Made by a program: the position numbers and the translations under genes. Of a stretch of DNA of 64,000 bases, positions 34,245 to 43,545 are shown piece by piece (within the stretch, counting starts at the first letter, position 1; each line of letters begins with the position of its first letter). Source of the stretch: Cuniculiplasma sp052315415 (GTDB lineage Archaea; Thermoplasmatota; Thermoplasmata; Thermoplasmatales; Thermoplasmataceae); the NCBI GenBank assembly GCA_052315415.1, contig JBLSDH010000004.1, forward strand, positions 1 to 64,000, in the 5' to 3' direction. The notes under the pieces are model-generated. The model did not search any database. It was not told the DNA's origin and saw only the letters and a program-made list of their open reading frames with translations.

Positions 34245-35369
34245 ATGAAAACTCTTATTCTTAACATAGACAGGGACAATGATTTTGGTGTAAAATGCGG
34301 AATCACTGCACCTGTCATAGGTTATTCTCAATGTTATAGTGCAGCCGTAAGGCTAATAACAGTTGACCCTGAAGATTCAGACGCAAATGCCCTTTTCGGT
34401 GCGCTAAAACACTATGAAAAACTACAATCAGAGGGGGAAGACATAGAAATAGCTCTTGTGACCGGGGACGAAGACGTTGGAGAAAAATCAGATCAGATCA
34501 TATCAAAACAGCTGGACGCAATATTTAACGAGGAAAAATACGACAGCGTGATTTTGATATCAGACGGGGCTGAGGACGATTATGTGATCCCTCTGGTGTT
34601 GTCAAAGGCAAAGATAAGATATGTAAAACACATAATAGTGAGGCACAATCAGAACATAGAATCATTATACTATTACATTGTAAAGGCTGTCCAGGACAAA
34701 AAGATGATTAAAAAAGTTGCAGTTCCCGTTGGTCTTCTTCTTCTCACATACGGTGCTGTCTCTCTGATTTTTAACATAATTTTCGATTTCATGAGCGGAA
34801 AGTTCGTAAGCAATAACCCTTCAGATTATGCCGCAATATTTGTCACAGTGGTTATCGGGGCATATTTTGTAGACAAAGGTTTCGATATGGGGATGCATTT
34901 TTCCTCTCTTATATTGAGGTTGAGAACTTATTCAGAGGAAGCAAGAATAATGTTCATCGGACTCATTGTTGCAATAGGTCTTGTAATGGTTGGTATAGCT
35001 GACACATATTCACTTCTTATCGTTAAGTCACTTCCCGGCCTTGATAATTTTCTTAGATTCATTCAGAATTTCAGCCTTTGGATTTATGCAGCTCTCTTCA
35101 CATTGGGCATATTCCGGATAGTTGACAGTTTCATAGGAAACGGTAAAAGAGATTTCAAAAATTATTATTCAATAATATTCCTTCTTGCTGCAGAATTGGT
35201 CTTCTTCGGCATGACGGGATACATAAGATTTGTTTTGAAGTATGAGACAAATCATTATGGAATTTTTTCTATGATACTCCTGTTTACGGGAATCGGCATA
35301 GCAGTTCTTACCGCAGTAATGAGGAAGAGATTACAGCCCGGTTTGGGGGCAGAAACAAGTGGAAACTGA
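34245..35369 (+). CDS. DUF373-family membrane protein
   Basis: 374 residues. A soluble N-terminal half with the family-specific DRDNDFGVKCGI, VTGDEDVGEKSD and ISDGAEDDYVIPLV blocks, then about six to seven transmembrane segments (from residue 158). This is the archaeal DUF373 arrangement; function unknown, possibly a membrane-linked sensor. It overlaps mptE by 11 nt. Confidence 0.88.
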   Translation: MKTLILNIDRDNDFGVKCGITAPVIGYSQCYSAAVRLITVDPEDSDANALFGALKHYEKLQSEGEDIEIALVTGDEDVGEKSDQIISKQLDAIFNEEKYDSVILISDGAEDDYVIPLVLSKAKIRYVKHIIVRHNQNIESLYYYIVKAVQDKKMIKKVAVPVGLLLLTYGAVSLIFNIIFDFMSGKFVSNNPSDYAAIFVTVVIGAYFVDKGFDMGMHFSSLILRLRTYSEEARIMFIGLIVAIGLVMVGIADTYSLLIVKSLPGLDNFLRFIQNFSLWIYAALFTLGIFRIVDSFIGNGKRDFKNYYSIIFLLAAELVFFGMTGYIRFVLKYETNHYGIFSMILLFTGIGIAVLTAVMRKRLQPGLGAETSGN

Positions 35370-36027
35370 AGAGGAACGATGGTGCAGAAAGTACAAAAAC
35401 ATATGTGAAAATTTAAAAATAAATTGTGCCGACGACTACACTTCATTTTCCATTCTAAGATCAAAATGTAAGTTTGAAGATGTTGTAATTAAAAAATTGG
35501 AACTATTTCGTGGAAAAGATTTTAAAATAATCGGTGGTGCAAAAAAGGGCATTTCATTAAATGTGGGAAAAAATTCTGTGGTCTTAGTCGCAGATTCTGG
35601 CATTGAAAATTTGTCAAACATAGTGCCTGACATCATAGTTACTGATCTTGATGGGGAAAACGAAAGGATAAAAATGTGCGTTAAGTCTGGCTCCATACCA
35701 GTTGTACATGCACATGGGGATAATATGAATAAAATTAAAAATGAAAAGAATATTTTCGAAGGTTATTTTTTTCCTACAGGGCAGTCATGCCAGATTCCTA
35801 AAAAGAACAACCTTTTTGGTTTTACAGATGGAGACAGAGCAGTATTGCTAGCAGATAGACTTGAAGCCTCTTCAATTGAACTTCTATGTTTCGATTTTGA
35901 AAACCCTTCAGACAAAGGAAATCGTGAATTGAAAAAGAAAAAACTAGAAATTTCCAAGGAAATAATTAATGAAATTAGCATGAAAAGAACAGGAAAAACA
36001 ATAGAGAAAAATGGTTTTATTTTTTGA
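35359..36027 (+). CDS. mptE: 6-hydroxymethyl-7,8-dihydropterin pyrophosphokinase (MptE-type)
   Basis: 222 residues from GTG 35359. The DUF115 pattern is present: VLVADSGIENLSNIVPDIIV, TDLDGE, VHAHGDNM and GFTDGDRAVLLADRL. MptE makes the pyrophosphate ester for archaeal pterins (folate or methanopterin-type). The start lies inside the end of the DUF373 gene. Confidence 0.88.
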   Translation: METEEERWCRKYKNICENLKINCADDYTSFSILRSKCKFEDVVIKKLELFRGKDFKIIGGAKKGISLNVGKNSVVLVADSGIENLSNIVPDIIVTDLDGENERIKMCVKSGSIPVVHAHGDNMNKIKNEKNIFEGYFFPTGQSCQIPKKNNLFGFTDGDRAVLLADRLEASSIELLCFDFENPSDKGNRELKKKKLEISKEIINEISMKRTGKTIEKNGFIF

Positions 36028-36667
36028 TAATTTCTCCATCTACAAATATTACTGGAAAATTCACAATGTTTGGCGTCAGAGCCTCATCTATATCCCTTCC
36101 CTGGCCAATCATCTTTAACCGTTTACTTCCATTGCTGTTTCTCACTTTTTCTATGAAATCATTTAAATTTACTTCTCCATTTTGAAAATACGTCTCAACC
36201 GCCTGAGCGAAATAAAAATCCTCATCAGCAGTTCCGTCTGGCCTTCCGGACATAAAAATGTCAATTTCGTCAAATTGTTTAAGTTGGTCAATTGTTGCTG
36301 TGAAATTTACAAATGATCCTATATAAATAGGTCCATTATGTTCTATACGTTTTAAAACCTTTGTACCATTTGTAGAGGTGAATGCAACAATTTTTCCTTT
36401 TAGATCTGTATGGTTTGCTTCATATGGTGAATTACTCATCTGAAAGCCGGGAATCTTGAAGCCATATCTTTCCCCTGAAAGAATTACTGATGGATCTTTT
36501 TTTTTCAAAAGCTTTGCCTCTTTAATACTGGAAAATGGTATGACTTTCAATGCACCAGACTTAAGCATCAGTGGAATGGTAGTGGTCGATCTGAAAACAT
36601 CTACAAGAAGCTTAGGATTGTCAGAAATTTTTAGGGCTTTTCTACCCTCAACAATGTTAACTCTCAA
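36017..36667 (-). CDS. comB: 2-phosphosulfolactate phosphatase (ComB family)
   Basis: 216 residues. LSGERYGFKIPGFQMSNSP near residue 63 and VAFTSTNGTKVLKRI near 97 are family-specific, with DVFRSTTT near the start. ComB acts in coenzyme M synthesis in methanogens; here there is no other com gene in the window, so the substrate may differ. Overlaps mptE by 11 nt convergently. Confidence 0.85.
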   Translation of the reverse strand: MRVNIVEGRKALKISDNPKLLVDVFRSTTTIPLMLKSGALKVIPFSSIKEAKLLKKKDPSVILSGERYGFKIPGFQMSNSPYEANHTDLKGKIVAFTSTNGTKVLKRIEHNGPIYIGSFVNFTATIDQLKQFDEIDIFMSGRPDGTADEDFYFAQAVETYFQNGEVNLNDFIEKVRNSNGSKRLKMIGQGRDIDEALTPNIVNFPVIFVDGEIIKK

Positions 36668-36713
36668 TGAAGGGTTAATGTAAAAAAGTATTAAAATAAA
36701 TCATCAATACAGT

Positions 36714-37199
36714 TTGGATATTCAAATGGCACAGGAAGTCAAAACAATGGTAGAGGGTGGAAAGGCAACAACTGGTCCTCCTCTTGGTCCAGCTCTAGGT
36801 CCTTTGGGGCTGAATCTTGGTCAGGTGGTAAAGGAAATAAACGAAAAGACAAAGGATTACGCTGGAATGCAGGTACCCGTCATAGTTAGGGTGACAGATC
36901 CTACAAAAAAGCTTTATGAGATAGAAATAGGCATTCCTCCAACATCTGCTCTAATTAAGAAGGAGATAGGGATAGAAAAGGGTTCAGGAAAGAGGAAAGA
37001 ACAGATTGCAGGGAACGCCACATTGGATCAGATAAAGAAGGTTGCAAAAGCAAAGATGGATGCAATGTTATCAAATGATTTGAAAGCAGCAGTAATGGAG
37101 GTTCTTGGAACAGGACTCACACTTGGAATTACAGTGGATGGAGAAGACTGCAAAACAGTTCAGGAAAAAATAAGGAAGGGAGAAATCAAAATAGAGTGA
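36714..37199 (+). CDS. rpl11: Ribosomal protein L11
   Basis: 161 residues. GGKATTGPPLGPALGPLGLN near residue 17 and TLDQIKKVAKAKMD near 104, as in archaeal L11, which binds the GTPase centre of 23S rRNA. ATG 36714 or 36726 (MAQEVKTM) could be used; the latter is nearer the family start. First gene of a ribosomal stalk cluster. Confidence 0.93.
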   Translation: MDIQMAQEVKTMVEGGKATTGPPLGPALGPLGLNLGQVVKEINEKTKDYAGMQVPVIVRVTDPTKKLYEIEIGIPPTSALIKKEIGIEKGSGKRKEQIAGNATLDQIKKVAKAKMDAMLSNDLKAAVMEVLGTGLTLGITVDGEDCKTVQEKIRKGEIKIE

Positions 37200-37269
37200 A
37201 ACATTTATTTAGTATTTTCCACTTTACCAATCTACCCGCATTACTGTGTTTTTTCACAGGAGGGATAAT

Positions 37270-37914
37270 ATGAGTTTGGAAGATAAGATTAAGAAAGCAA
37301 AACAGGAATCAAAGGAAAGAAAATTTACGGAAACACTTGATCTCGCAGTGAATCTGAGTGGCGTGGACCTCTCAAATCCGAAAAACAGGATAAATGAGGA
37401 GATAATACTGCCCAATGGAAGAGGTAAAGAGATGAAAATAGGAGTTTTTGGCAGTGAAGAGATGAAACTAAAGGCCAGAGATCATTCAGATTTCATTTTT
37501 GGTGTTGAGGACATAGGTAAATTTTCGGAAAATAAGAAAGAGTTTAAGAAGATAGTAAATCAGGTTGAATTTTTCATATCAGAGTCAACTCTGATGGCTA
37601 ATATCGGTAAATCCCTAGGTACTGTTCTTGGTCCAAGGGGTAAGATACCAAGACCATTGCCACCAGGTCAGGACCCAGTTCCTGTAATAAACAACCTTAA
37701 AAAGACTGTAAGAGTAAGAAGCAGGGACAGAAGAACATTTCATGTTCCTATTGGCTCCAAAAATATGAAGGAAAAAGAGGTTGCGGACAATATAAGGGAA
37801 GTCATGAAAAGAATAGTTTCAAAGCTGGAAAAGGGATATGGAAACATTGAAAGCATATACATTAAAACAACAATGGGTCCAGCAGTTAAAATTGAGGAGG
37901 AGGATCTTAGATGA
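37270..37914 (+). CDS. rpl1: Ribosomal protein L1
   Basis: 214 residues from ATG 37270, behind AGGAGGG; the longer open frame to ATG 37246 has no such site. The L1 signature SLGTVLGPRGKIPRPLPPGQ is near 120. L1 of archaea binds rRNA and can repress its own mRNA. It overlaps rpl10 by the 4-nt ATGA. A TATA-like box at about 37202-37212 suggests an own promoter. Confidence 0.93.
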   Translation: MSLEDKIKKAKQESKERKFTETLDLAVNLSGVDLSNPKNRINEEIILPNGRGKEMKIGVFGSEEMKLKARDHSDFIFGVEDIGKFSENKKEFKKIVNQVEFFISESTLMANIGKSLGTVLGPRGKIPRPLPPGQDPVPVINNLKKTVRVRSRDRRTFHVPIGSKNMKEKEVADNIREVMKRIVSKLEKGYGNIESIYIKTTMGPAVKIEEEDLR

Positions 37915-38846
37915 GCAAAATACCTTCATGGAAGCAGGAACTTGTTGCGGAGACTTCAGATAAGATATCAAAGAGTAAAGTATCCGCAATCGTAAGTATC
38001 AAAGGGATAAGAAACAAACAGCTTCAGGATATAAGGTTTAAACTAAAGGGCGTTGCATCTCTGAAAGTGATGAGGGGTACACTTCTTGTCAAGGCAATAG
38101 AAAGGGCAGGATTGAAGAACGGAGAGAAACTGATACCTTCAGTTAAAGGCCAGGTTGCTCTCATAACAACAGATGAAAATCCGAACAGATTATACAAACT
38201 TGTAGAGTCAACAAGGCAGAAAGCACCGGCCAGGGGTGGTGAAATATCTGAAGAGGATATAATAGTACCAGCAAAGGAGACGAATTTTCCACCAGGTCCA
38301 ATGATTGGAGAGTTTCAAAAGGTTGGATTACAGGCTGCAATAGAGAAGGGAAAGATTGTAATAAAGAAAGAGTCTGTATTTGTAAAAAAAGGTGAAAAGA
38401 TAAGCAGAGATAAGGCAAAGACTCTTGAGAGGCTAGAAATTTTCCCTATTGAAGTTGGTCTTGATCTTATTTCTGCATATGAGAGTGGAATAATCTTTAA
38501 CAAGGAAGTACTTTCACTTACACCAGAAAAGATCATTTCGCAGATCGCTGGTGCATTTTCACAGGCAAAGGGTGTGGCTAAGGAGGCGCTGTTCTTTGTA
38601 AAGGAGATTATTCCAGACTACATTGTGAAGGCAACATTGGAGGCAGAGAATCTAGCGATTGCTGCCAACTATGTGGACGAGTCGAACGTGAGAATATTCC
38701 TGGTTAAGGCAATCAAAGAAGCAATGACCTTGAATAGCGCAATTTCTGGAGAGCCAAAAAAACAAGAGGAGCAAAAGGAAGAGGCTAAAGAGGAGAAAAA
38801 AGAGGAAGAGGACGGTACGTCAGGTTTAAATGCATTATTTGGATAA
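37911..38846 (+). CDS. rpl10: Ribosomal protein L10 (P0)
   Basis: 311 residues. The rRNA-binding domain holds SIKGIRNKQLQDIR and TNFPPGPMIGEFQ; the C-terminus is the archaeal P0 acidic tail (EEAKEEKKEEEDGTSGLNAL). It carries L12 dimers on the stalk. It overlaps rpl1 by 4 nt and is 17 nt before rpl12. Confidence 0.93.
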   Translation: MSKIPSWKQELVAETSDKISKSKVSAIVSIKGIRNKQLQDIRFKLKGVASLKVMRGTLLVKAIERAGLKNGEKLIPSVKGQVALITTDENPNRLYKLVESTRQKAPARGGEISEEDIIVPAKETNFPPGPMIGEFQKVGLQAAIEKGKIVIKKESVFVKKGEKISRDKAKTLERLEIFPIEVGLDLISAYESGIIFNKEVLSLTPEKIISQIAGAFSQAKGVAKEALFFVKEIIPDYIVKATLEAENLAIAANYVDESNVRIFLVKAIKEAMTLNSAISGEPKKQEEQKEEAKEEKKEEEDGTSGLNALFG

Positions 38847-38863
38847 GGAAGGAGGTAATTGAA

Positions 38864-39175
38864 ATGGAGTATATATATGGAGCATTGCTGCTACATGCAG
38901 CAGGAAAAGAAATAGATGAGGAAAAGTTGAAAAAGGTTCTGTCAGAGGCTGGAGTAACACCGGATGAAGCAAGGCTGAAATCTCTTGTTAACGGCCTTAA
39001 AGAGGTTAACATAGAGGAAGTACTTAAAAATGCAGCCGCAGCACCCGTAATGGCCGCAGCAGCACCCGCCTCTGGACCGGCAGCTGAAGCAAAACCGAAG
39101 GAAGAAAAGAAAGAGGAAAAGGAAGAGGCAAAAGAAGAAGAGGCAATGGAAGGACTGAGCTCACTCTTCGGATAA
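38864..39175 (+). CDS. rpl12: Ribosomal protein L12 (P1-type)
   Basis: 103 residues. MEYIYGALLLHAAGKEIDEE opens the protein, followed by an alanine-rich hinge and an acidic tail ending EEAMEGLSSLFG. It forms stalk dimers that recruit elongation factors. GGAGG lies upstream at 38850-38855. Confidence 0.93.
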   Translation: MEYIYGALLLHAAGKEIDEEKLKKVLSEAGVTPDEARLKSLVNGLKEVNIEEVLKNAAAAPVMAAAAPASGPAAEAKPKEEKKEEKEEAKEEEAMEGLSSLFG

Positions 39176-39179
39176 ACAC

Positions 39180-39377
39180 ATGTTCAGTTTGAAAAGATTG
39201 CTGGCAGGTCTTCTTATATATGTCCTGCCTCTAATAATTTTTATCGTTTCGATCATAGTGATTCCTAATATATTATGGACAGCTATATCTTTGATATGGA
39301 TTTTATCAGCCATTACCTATAAGATACTTATATTGCCAGATGACAGTAAAGAGACTGGCGTCAGGCAGAGAAATTAA
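39180..39377 (+). CDS. Small two-helix membrane protein
   Basis: 65 residues with two transmembrane segments (about 9-28 and 30-48) and a short charged end. It starts four bases after the rpl12 stop, with no strong ribosome site, so it is likely carried in the same transcript. No family recognised. Confidence 0.55.
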   Translation: MFSLKRLLAGLLIYVLPLIIFIVSIIVIPNILWTAISLIWILSAITYKILILPDDSKETGVRQRN

Positions 39378-39467
39378 ATCTTTAGGCATTTGATTATTGA
39401 ATATTAAAATTTAAAAATTATTTTGATTATTTAAAAAATAATTAAAAAATATCTTATAATCTCAAAA

Positions 39468-40133
39468 TCATGGTGGAACTGCAAGATGTGAGAACACTGC
39501 ATCAAATCCAATGTATCCTGATGCAATCATAGCTCCAAGAACCGCAATCCAGAAAAGTATTAAAATGACAGTCCACCCCTTCAAGGAAGGATTTCCCTTC
39601 TGAGGAACCCTATCTATTATGAGTGATACCGGGTATGAAAGGATTCCAACAAATCCAAATGCAATATACATCAGTAGAAGATCTATTGTTGTAGGTCCAA
39701 TTATGCTAAGTTCATAGGCTCTTATTCCATAGTATATTGCCATTACACCCGCATAGGCTGCAAACAGTCCCACATATTGCATTTTATATTCCAGCCTTAT
39801 ACTTATGGCAAAGGCAATGATGACTATTGCAACAAGCGTGTACATGTCGAAGTAGAGGATATTAAATTAGCCCGGCAAAGGCCATACAAATTCTCCTTCC
39901 AGACCAAATGACAACATTACCAATCCTAGAATTGCCAGTGGAGCCATTCCAGGTTTAAGATGCTTTTCAATATCCTTCTCACCGTTTCTTCTGTAGTCAA
40001 CATATATGCTGAGAGACATATACAGTATCATTAGGGCTGCCAGAGATAGTGTCAGAAGTTCAAAAGCCAAATCGTCTATAAACTTATTTTTCACCTTCCT
40101 TATGATATATCTTACTCTATAATTTGAGGACAT
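39468..40133 (-). pseudogene. DUF981-type membrane protein interrupted by one in-frame stop
   Basis: Two adjacent open frames on the minus strand (40133-39867 and 39845-39468) are one frame of 222 codons broken only by TAA at 39867-39869. The joined protein reads EFVWPLPG, stop, FNILYFDMYTLVAIV, matching the DUF981 block around PLPGSYNILFFDMY. It would have about six transmembrane segments. Either a recent nonsense change, a sequencing error, or two cooperating halves; the second half has an ATG at 39845. Confidence 0.75.
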
Positions 40134-40222
40134 AACTTTACAGTTCAGCTATAATATTATATTAATTGCAAATTCATTTGAAATCCAGGAAAATATTAAT
40201 AATAAAATTTGAATTATAGGAT

Positions 40223-40759
40223 ATGAGAAAAGGTATTGCAATAATAGGTGCAGTACTACTTGTTCTAGCAATAATATTCTTTTTTGTAGGTCTTCATATA
40301 ATAGTACCAAATGCTTCATCACTTGCAGGATCAAATGTAACAGTGAATCAGTATTCTGCAGGAAAATTTGATGCAGGCCCATTTAGCATAAACAGTACCT
40401 CTTCACTTCTTACACTCACAACCACAAATTCATCATCTGTGCTGGTGAGTGCTCAGAATTTAAGCAAGGTTAGCAATATGACGGGGGCTTGTGTTATAAC
40501 CCCATCAGATAGAACATCATCCTCCGGTGAGACCATATTAATATATGATCACCTATCCAAAGGGGAATACTATCTTGTAACCTTTTCAAATTCAGCACCT
40601 ACTGTTAAGGAGGTAACAGTTAACATAACGGGTACACTAATAGTGGGTGCCCTTTTAACTGTAATGTCTTTTATTATTGGTGTTATTGGTCTTGTTGTGC
40701 TTATAATAGGATTGGTAATGAAACCAAAGCGCCCAAAAGATCCGGAAATGATGTATTAA
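40223..40759 (+). CDS. Membrane protein, two-anchor, unknown
   Basis: 178 residues: a transmembrane segment at 5-30, a Ser/Thr/Asn-rich external domain of about 95 residues, a second hydrophobic region at 133-168, and a basic end MKPKRPKDPEMMY. This build is common for archaeal envelope proteins. Family not recognised. It is divergent from the DUF981 gene. Confidence 0.7.
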   Translation: MRKGIAIIGAVLLVLAIIFFFVGLHIIVPNASSLAGSNVTVNQYSAGKFDAGPFSINSTSSLLTLTTTNSSSVLVSAQNLSKVSNMTGACVITPSDRTSSSGETILIYDHLSKGEYYLVTFSNSAPTVKEVTVNITGTLIVGALLTVMSFIIGVIGLVVLIIGLVMKPKRPKDPEMMY

Positions 40760-40811
40760 AAGTTATTAATACATATTCAAACATTTTTTAATATCATAAT
40801 GATAACTGTAT

Positions 40812-41708
40812 ATGGGAATAATTGAATGCGTTCCTAATTTCAGTGAAGGAAGGAGAAAAGAGATCATTGATCAAATTGTTAAGAGTATAGAATCCGTAAA
40901 AGGAGTTAAGATTCTTGACACGGAAATGGATTCAAGTCATAACAGAAGTGTTGTAACATTTGTGTGTTCTGAGGAAAACGCCCTGGAAGCAGCTTTCAAC
41001 GGAATAAAAACAGCATCTGAATTAATAGATATGAACAGTCACTCAGGAGAGCATCCAAGGTTTGGCTCTGCGGATGTGATTCCATTTATTCCCGTTCAGG
41101 GAGTTTCAATGAAAAAATGCATTGAACTTGCAAAGGAACTTGGAAAGATGGTTGGTAAGCAGTTAAAAATTCCCGTATATCTATACGGTGAAGCTGCAAT
41201 CAGAGAAGAAAGGAAGAATCTTGAAAACATCAGAAATAAAAATTTTCAGTTTGAGCAATTGAGGGAGCATATATCAGAGGAGAAAAATTCCCCTGATTTT
41301 GGCCCTAAAACCGTTGGGAAATCAGGGGCAAGCATTATTGGTGCAAGAGAATTTCTTATCGCATATAATGTTAATTTAAAAACACAGGATATGGAGATAG
41401 GAAAAAAAATAGCAAAGGCACTGAGGGCAAAGGACGGCGGACTGACATTTGTGAAGGCACTACCGTTCTTCATAAAGGAAAAAAACTGTGTACAGATTTC
41501 CATGAATCTCACAAATTTCAGAAAGACACCTATTTACAGGGCATTCGAACTGGTGAGATTAGAAGCCAACAGATATGGCGTGGAACCGTTTGAGTCAGAA
41601 ATTGTAGGCCTTGTCCCTCTGGATGCAATTTCAGACTCCCTTTCCTATTTTTTGAAAATTAACGATTTTAAATCTTCTCAGATATTTGAAAAGAAGGTGT
41701 GGGAATAA
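40812..41708 (+). CDS. Glutamate formimidoyltransferase
   Basis: 298 residues. MGIIECVPNFSEGRRKEII at the start and HSGEHPRFGSADVIPFIPVQ near 78 are hallmarks of the formiminotransferase domain of FTCD. It transfers a formimino group from formiminoglutamate to tetrahydrofolate, linking histidine breakdown to the folate pool. Its stop overlaps the start of the cyclodeaminase gene by one base. Confidence 0.9.
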   Translation: MGIIECVPNFSEGRRKEIIDQIVKSIESVKGVKILDTEMDSSHNRSVVTFVCSEENALEAAFNGIKTASELIDMNSHSGEHPRFGSADVIPFIPVQGVSMKKCIELAKELGKMVGKQLKIPVYLYGEAAIREERKNLENIRNKNFQFEQLREHISEEKNSPDFGPKTVGKSGASIIGAREFLIAYNVNLKTQDMEIGKKIAKALRAKDGGLTFVKALPFFIKEKNCVQISMNLTNFRKTPIYRAFELVRLEANRYGVEPFESEIVGLVPLDAISDSLSYFLKINDFKSSQIFEKKVWE

Positions 41709-42322
41709 TGGATCTCTCAAGATTCCTTGAGGAATTAGAATCTGAAAGTCCTGCTCCAGGTGGAGGTGCAGCAAGTTCCCTTTGTGGAGTAATATCTGCA
41801 AGCCTTTCTCTTATGGTATCCAGATTAACAGTAGGAAGAAAAAAATATGAAAGTGTACAGATGGAGATTCAGAAATTAATATCCTCTTACATGAAAATAA
41901 AAGAATCACTTATGAAAATGATAGAGGAAGATACGGACGCTTTCAATAAAATTTCAGAGGCAAGAAAACTTCCAAAAGGCAGCGAGGAAGAAATAGCAGT
42001 TCGTGAAAAAGCCATTGAAAATGCAATTAAGCGTGCGACCATTGTTCCCTACAAAATAGGAAGACAATGTTTATCAATTCTTAGCCTGAACAGATATCTG
42101 ATTAAAATTGGGAATAAAAATGCCTGGACAGATTGTGTGGCCTCATCAAAGATTGCGCAAGCCTCACTGGAAAGTGCTCTTTTAAACGTGGAAATAAATA
42201 CATCATTTATGAAGGACAAAGATTTTTCCACAGAATACAGGATGAAGAGTTTGTTGATGATTGAGGCTGGAAGAGAAATGCTTAACTACATTCAGAAATC
42301 GGTGGGAAAATGGAATCAATAA
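41708..42322 (+). CDS. Formimidoyltetrahydrofolate cyclodeaminase/cyclohydrolase (FTCD C-domain)
   Basis: 204 residues from ATG 41708 (open frame reaches GTG 41699). SESPAPGGGAASSLCGVISASL near the start is the glycine-rich folate-binding motif of FTCD_C proteins, all-helical. It converts the product of the previous gene to methenyl-tetrahydrofolate. The two functions are fused in animals but separate here. Overlaps the next gene by 13 nt. Confidence 0.88.
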   Translation: MDLSRFLEELESESPAPGGGAASSLCGVISASLSLMVSRLTVGRKKYESVQMEIQKLISSYMKIKESLMKMIEEDTDAFNKISEARKLPKGSEEEIAVREKAIENAIKRATIVPYKIGRQCLSILSLNRYLIKIGNKNAWTDCVASSKIAQASLESALLNVEINTSFMKDKDFSTEYRMKSLLMIEAGREMLNYIQKSVGKWNQ

Positions 42323-43545
42323 AGGATGAGATGAAGGATCCAACAATAACTGACATATATGAGGCATCCAACTATCTAAAGGGAAAAATAGAAAACACCC
42401 CTCTGCTCTATTCAAAAACATTTTCCAATATTCTCAAGGCTCAGGTTTACTTCAAGCTGGAGAATTTTCAGAAAACGGGATCATTCAAATCAAGGGGGGC
42501 TCTATTCAAGATATCAAAATTGAGCCAGAAAGAAAAGGAGAAAGGAGTCATAGCATGCAGTGCCGGAAATCATGCTCAGGGTGTTGCGTTTGCAGCAACC
42601 ACAGTTGGCGTTAAATCAACAATAGTGATGCCAACATATACTATCAGTGCTAAGGTAAATGCGGTAAGAAATTACGGTGCAGACATAATCCTGAAGGGCG
42701 AGAGTTATGTAGAATCCTTTTCAATAGCAAAGGAGATATCTGAGAAAGAAGGAAAAACCTTCATAGACGGATTTAACGACAGGTGGATAATATCAGGACA
42801 GGGTACAATAGGTCTTGAGATAATTGAAAAACTGGATCATCCAGATATGGTTGTAGTTCCTGTAGGCGGAGGAGGTCTGATCTCTGGTATATCTACGGCA
42901 ATAAAATCAATATCACCAGACACAAAAATGATAGGTGTTCAGAGCAGCAATTGTGACTGTGTAATACAATCACTAAATGGTATAGAGAAGCCATCATCAA
43001 AAGGGTTCACAATAGCCGATGGAATCGCAGTTCAGAATCCTGGGGCACTCAATATAAGCATTATAAAAAAGAATGTGGATGGCATTGTCACGGTAAATGA
43101 TGAGGAGATGGCTTATAGCCTTTTCAAGCTTCTTGAAAGGCAAAAAATTGTGGTGGAGCCATCAGGAGCTGCCCCACTTGCCGCGGCACTTTCTGGAAAA
43201 ATTGATGTCAAGGGAAAGACTGTGGTTTTTGTGGTTTCAGGGGGGAATGTGGATCTCCTACTTCTCTCAAAAATCATATACAAAGGACTTGAAACCGATC
43301 TTGGACTTGTTAGAATAGAATGTAAAATACCTGACAGGCCTGGAACACTTGAAAAAATAACAAACGTCATTGCTTCAGCCAACGCAAACATTTTTCATGC
43401 AGAGGTAGACAACCTATCAAAGGGAACACCTCCGGGATACCAGAGTATAACCTTCAGCATAAACGTGAGAGACAGGGAACATCTTGAAATGCTACTGGAC
43501 AAGCTAAGGGAGAAGGGTTATATATTCACAATAACTGAAAACTAA
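42310..43545 (+). CDS. Threonine ammonia-lyase with ACT domain
   Basis: 411 residues. Pyridoxal-phosphate lysine in TGSFKSRGALFK near 56, the phosphate loop VVPVGGGGLISG near 185, and an ACT domain in the last 80 residues (LVRIECKIPDRPGTLEKITN) mark a catabolic/regulated threonine dehydratase. It makes 2-oxobutyrate and ammonia from threonine. It is in one operon with the two folate genes, suggesting combined amino-acid catabolism. Confidence 0.9.
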   Translation: MESIKDEMKDPTITDIYEASNYLKGKIENTPLLYSKTFSNILKAQVYFKLENFQKTGSFKSRGALFKISKLSQKEKEKGVIACSAGNHAQGVAFAATTVGVKSTIVMPTYTISAKVNAVRNYGADIILKGESYVESFSIAKEISEKEGKTFIDGFNDRWIISGQGTIGLEIIEKLDHPDMVVVPVGGGGLISGISTAIKSISPDTKMIGVQSSNCDCVIQSLNGIEKPSSKGFTIADGIAVQNPGALNISIIKKNVDGIVTVNDEEMAYSLFKLLERQKIVVEPSGAAPLAAALSGKIDVKGKTVVFVVSGGNVDLLLLSKIIYKGLETDLGLVRIECKIPDRPGTLEKITNVIASANANIFHAEVDNLSKGTPPGYQSITFSINVRDREHLEMLLDKLREKGYIFTITEN

